Source: an uncultured Clostridia bacterium (GTDB taxonomy: Bacteria > Bacillota > Clostridia > TANB77 > CAG-508). Taken from it: a stretch of 33,239 nt of DNA. The DNA lies in contig CANQMI010000007.1 of NCBI GenBank assembly GCA_947624905.1, forward strand, positions 1 to 33,239, in the 5' to 3' direction. The position numbers were made by a program, and so were the translations under genes. Positions 30,742-33,239 of the stretch are shown here, piece by piece; within the stretch, counting starts at the first letter, position 1; each line of letters opens with the position of its first letter. The notes under the pieces were generated by a model. The model did not search any database and was not told the origin of the DNA. It saw nothing but the letters and a program-made list of their open reading frames with translations.

Positions 30742-31831
30742 ATGAGAAAATTTATAGAAGAAATCTTAAAACAAGACTTCAATGAAAATTATCAAATTAT
30801 ATTTGATAATTCAGAATTATTACAATATATTGATAAAAAAAACAAATGCAATAACTGGCAATTCCAAATCAAGATAAAATTTAGGAAATATTTATGCAAT
30901 ATATGCAGTTATGTATTTTTATAATAAGAAATTCTATAACAAACCTGAAGAATATAAAAAATTTGAAGGATTTGAATATACTGATTTATGGAATTTTTGC
31001 AAAAAACAATATGGAGGAGAAAAAATTCAAAATCATGCTTTAAATAATAGACTTAACACAGAATTTGCTAATAAAATAGCTAGTGATCCTGAGAAAATGC
31101 TATTAATAATAAACGGTAGCAAATATTTAATGCACATTGATTATATTTATGTTGACAATATAGACATATCACATAGCGTCTTGAAAATTATAAAAAAATA
31201 TATACAACTATTATACGAAAAAGATATGAAATTAATAAAAGATCTAGATGAGCTAATAAAAGAAGAAGATATTAATAAGAAAAGAAATCAAATAATGAAC
31301 TTATTAGATGAAAATTCTGAAGCTAGAATTTTTGAAATTATTTCATTTGCAATATTGAAATCATATTACAAAAACGAAAAAATTTATATTGGAAAAAGCA
31401 TTACTAGTATAAAAGAAGAATACTTGAAATTATATAAAACAGGAAGAACAAATGCAAATGATGGAGGAATAGACTTTGTTATGAAGCCATTAGGAAGATT
31501 TTTCCAAGTAACTGAAGTAGATAATTATGATAAATATTTATTAGATATGGATAAAGTGCTTCATTTTCCAATTACATTTGTTATAAAGACAAACAAAGAT
31601 AGAAAAGTTATTGAGGAAGAATTAAACCAATACATATTATTAAAATCAGGTGGTATGCAGGCTATAATAAATAATTATAAAAATTCTATAGAAGAAATAA
31701 TAACTATAAATGAATTAAAAATATGGCTAAATGAATTATCTGCACAAGATATAGATTTAATTATAAAAGATATAGATTTATATTATAGAATAGAAATGAA
31801 TATGGAATTGTTAGGTGAAATCAAAGAATAA
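30742..31831 (+). pseudogene. Type II restriction endonuclease gene, frameshifted and interrupted
   Basis: ORFs 30742..30924 and 30911..31831; after an A8 run the correct frame reads TNAITGNSKSR*NLGNIYAIYAVMYFYNKKFYNKPEEY, so a frameshift and a TAA separate the parts. Confidence 0.65.
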
Positions 31832-31883
31832 ATGAATTACAATTAATGAAAGACAAAATAGTAAAATAGAAGAGAGGCAAGAA

Positions 31884-32813
31884 ATGAATAAATTGGGTAA
31901 ACTTGAAAAAGTAAATTTGAGAGATATATGGGCTAATGAGGAGTATGACTTTTCTGTATGGTTAAGCAAAGAAGAAAACTTAAAAGAACTTAGTAATACT
32001 ATAGGTATAGATATTGTATTGGAAGAAAGAGAATCTGCTGTTGGAAAATATAGTGTTGATATATGTGGAAAAGAAGAAGGAACTGATAGAAAAATAGTTA
32101 TAGAAAATCAACTTGAAGATTCTAATCATGATCATCTAGGAAAAATAATTACATATGCTTCTGGAAAAGATGCGAAAACGGTTATATGGATAGTAAAAAG
32201 AGCTAGAGATGAACATAGACAAGCAATTGAGTGGTTAAATGCTCATACAGATGAAGAAGTAGGATTCTTTTTACTAGAAATAGAGGTATGGAAAATAGGA
32301 GATTCCATACCCGCTCCTAAGTTTAACATAGTATCAAAACCTAATGATTGGGGAAAAACACAAAAAGCAAGCAATGGATTAGGGAAAGCTCAAAAATTGC
32401 AAGGAGAGTTTTGGCAAGCATTTGCAGAATATGGTGCAAGTGATGAAAATTATTCAAAAGAATTTAATAAAAGAAAAGCATTACCACAGCATTGGTATGA
32501 TTTGCCTATGGGAAGCTCCGAATATCATATTTCATTGACTTGTGCTACACAAAGGAATGAAATTGGAATAGAAGTTTATATTGATAATAATAAAAGCATA
32601 TATGATATTTTCTATGATAATAAAGATACAATAGAGGAAAAAACAGGATTAAAATATAAGTGGCAAAGATTAGACAACAGAAAAGCATCAAGAATAAAAG
32701 CTATTAAAAAATGTGATGTAAATAACCAAGAAGAATGGGAAGAGGCATTTAAATGGTTCTGTAATTATGCCTTAGTAATAAAGAAAGAATTTAATAAAAT
32801 ATATAGTAAATAA
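31884..32813 (+). CDS. DUF4268-like protein with predicted PD-(D/E)XK-type N-terminal domain
   Basis: LRDIWANEEYDFSVWLSKEENLKELSNTIGIDI...SVDICGKEEGTDRKIVIENQLEDSNHDHLGKIITYASG; C-terminal DUF4268-like region. Confidence 0.85.
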   Translation: MNKLGKLEKVNLRDIWANEEYDFSVWLSKEENLKELSNTIGIDIVLEERESAVGKYSVDICGKEEGTDRKIVIENQLEDSNHDHLGKIITYASGKDAKTVIWIVKRARDEHRQAIEWLNAHTDEEVGFFLLEIEVWKIGDSIPAPKFNIVSKPNDWGKTQKASNGLGKAQKLQGEFWQAFAEYGASDENYSKEFNKRKALPQHWYDLPMGSSEYHISLTCATQRNEIGIEVYIDNNKSIYDIFYDNKDTIEEKTGLKYKWQRLDNRKASRIKAIKKCDVNNQEEWEEAFKWFCNYALVIKKEFNKIYSK

Positions 32814-32820
32814 TTTTACA

Positions 32821-32852
32821 AAAGACAAGATAATAGCTATTATCTTGTCTTT
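32821..32852 (+). terminator. Intrinsic terminator
   Basis: aaagacaagataatagctattatcttgtcttt perfect inverted repeat. Confidence 0.85.
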
Positions 32853-33038
32853 AAATGGAAAAATTTGGAAAAACGAAACAATAATTATTAATATAAAGCA
32901 AGGTATAAAGTTACATTAATTACTATATCAAATATTACATATTCAGCTGGAAAAAAATGGAAAAGAAAATAATTCATTTTATAATAAAGATTACTGCACA
33001 AAACATGATAAAAAGCAAAGAAAGGAATGGTCTTTAAT

Positions 33039-33239
33039 ATGACTAAAATAGAGAGAAATATATATTTGAATAAAATAATTGAAAAAGCAGAAAGGTATGA
33101 TGTAAAAGGTAAAAAATATATATCAACCCCATCAAAATACTATTTTACAGATATTGGACTTCGAAATTGTAGATTAAATTTTAGACAGCAAGAAGAAAGT
33201 CATATTATGGAAAATATTCTATATAATGAACTATTATAT
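33039..33239 (+). CDS. DUF4143-like C-terminal portion of an AAA_14-type ATPase, continues past the window; AAA part absent
   Basis: AERYDVKGKKYISTPSKYYFTDIGLRNCRLNFRQQEESHIMENILYNELLY matches the DUF4143 end of these proteins; no upstream Walker A in frame. Confidence 0.6.
   Translation, partial: MTKIERNIYLNKIIEKAERYDVKGKKYISTPSKYYFTDIGLRNCRLNFRQQEESHIMENILYNELLY

Noticed and set aside
30742-30924. Endonuclease break as an eleventh CGG site
   Set aside because: No CGG at the break; an A8 run and a TAA stop are involved, so it is treated as decay.

Overview
AT-rich, Firmicutes/Clostridia-like chromosomal window. The first ~17 kb is mostly housekeeping: partial tRNA-Arg(UCU), XRE regulator, gliding-type ABC transporter (ATPase/permease/GldG-like), YkvI-like membrane protein, DUF5711-like protein, CvpA-like protein, D-Ala-D-Ala carboxypeptidase, ComEA-like protein, IspH, an OLE RNA with its partner gene oapA, initiator tRNA-fMet, a lipoprotein-export-like ABC transporter, and a YlmH-like S4 protein. 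From ~17.1 kb to the end there is a defence island: SF1 helicase-nuclease, a fused nuclease-methylase-specificity protein, a UvrD/AddB-like helicase-nuclease, type III Mod/Res, a decayed type II R-M pair, a DUF4268-like protein and a DUF4143-like fragment. The main finding is that seven otherwise well-conserved genes are broken into overlapping ORFs at ten places, and at every one the zero-frame codon at the break is CGG. Skipping one nucleotide (XXX C GGN) restores the conserved protein, with Gly (GGN) at the expected position. A by-eye scan of the intact genes found no other in-frame CGG, although out-of-frame CGG is common. This suggests that in this organism CGG is not an Arg codon but a systematic +1 frameshift signal (or that CGGN is read as a four-base Gly codon). 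That is a genome-level recoding phenomenon I do not recognise as described.
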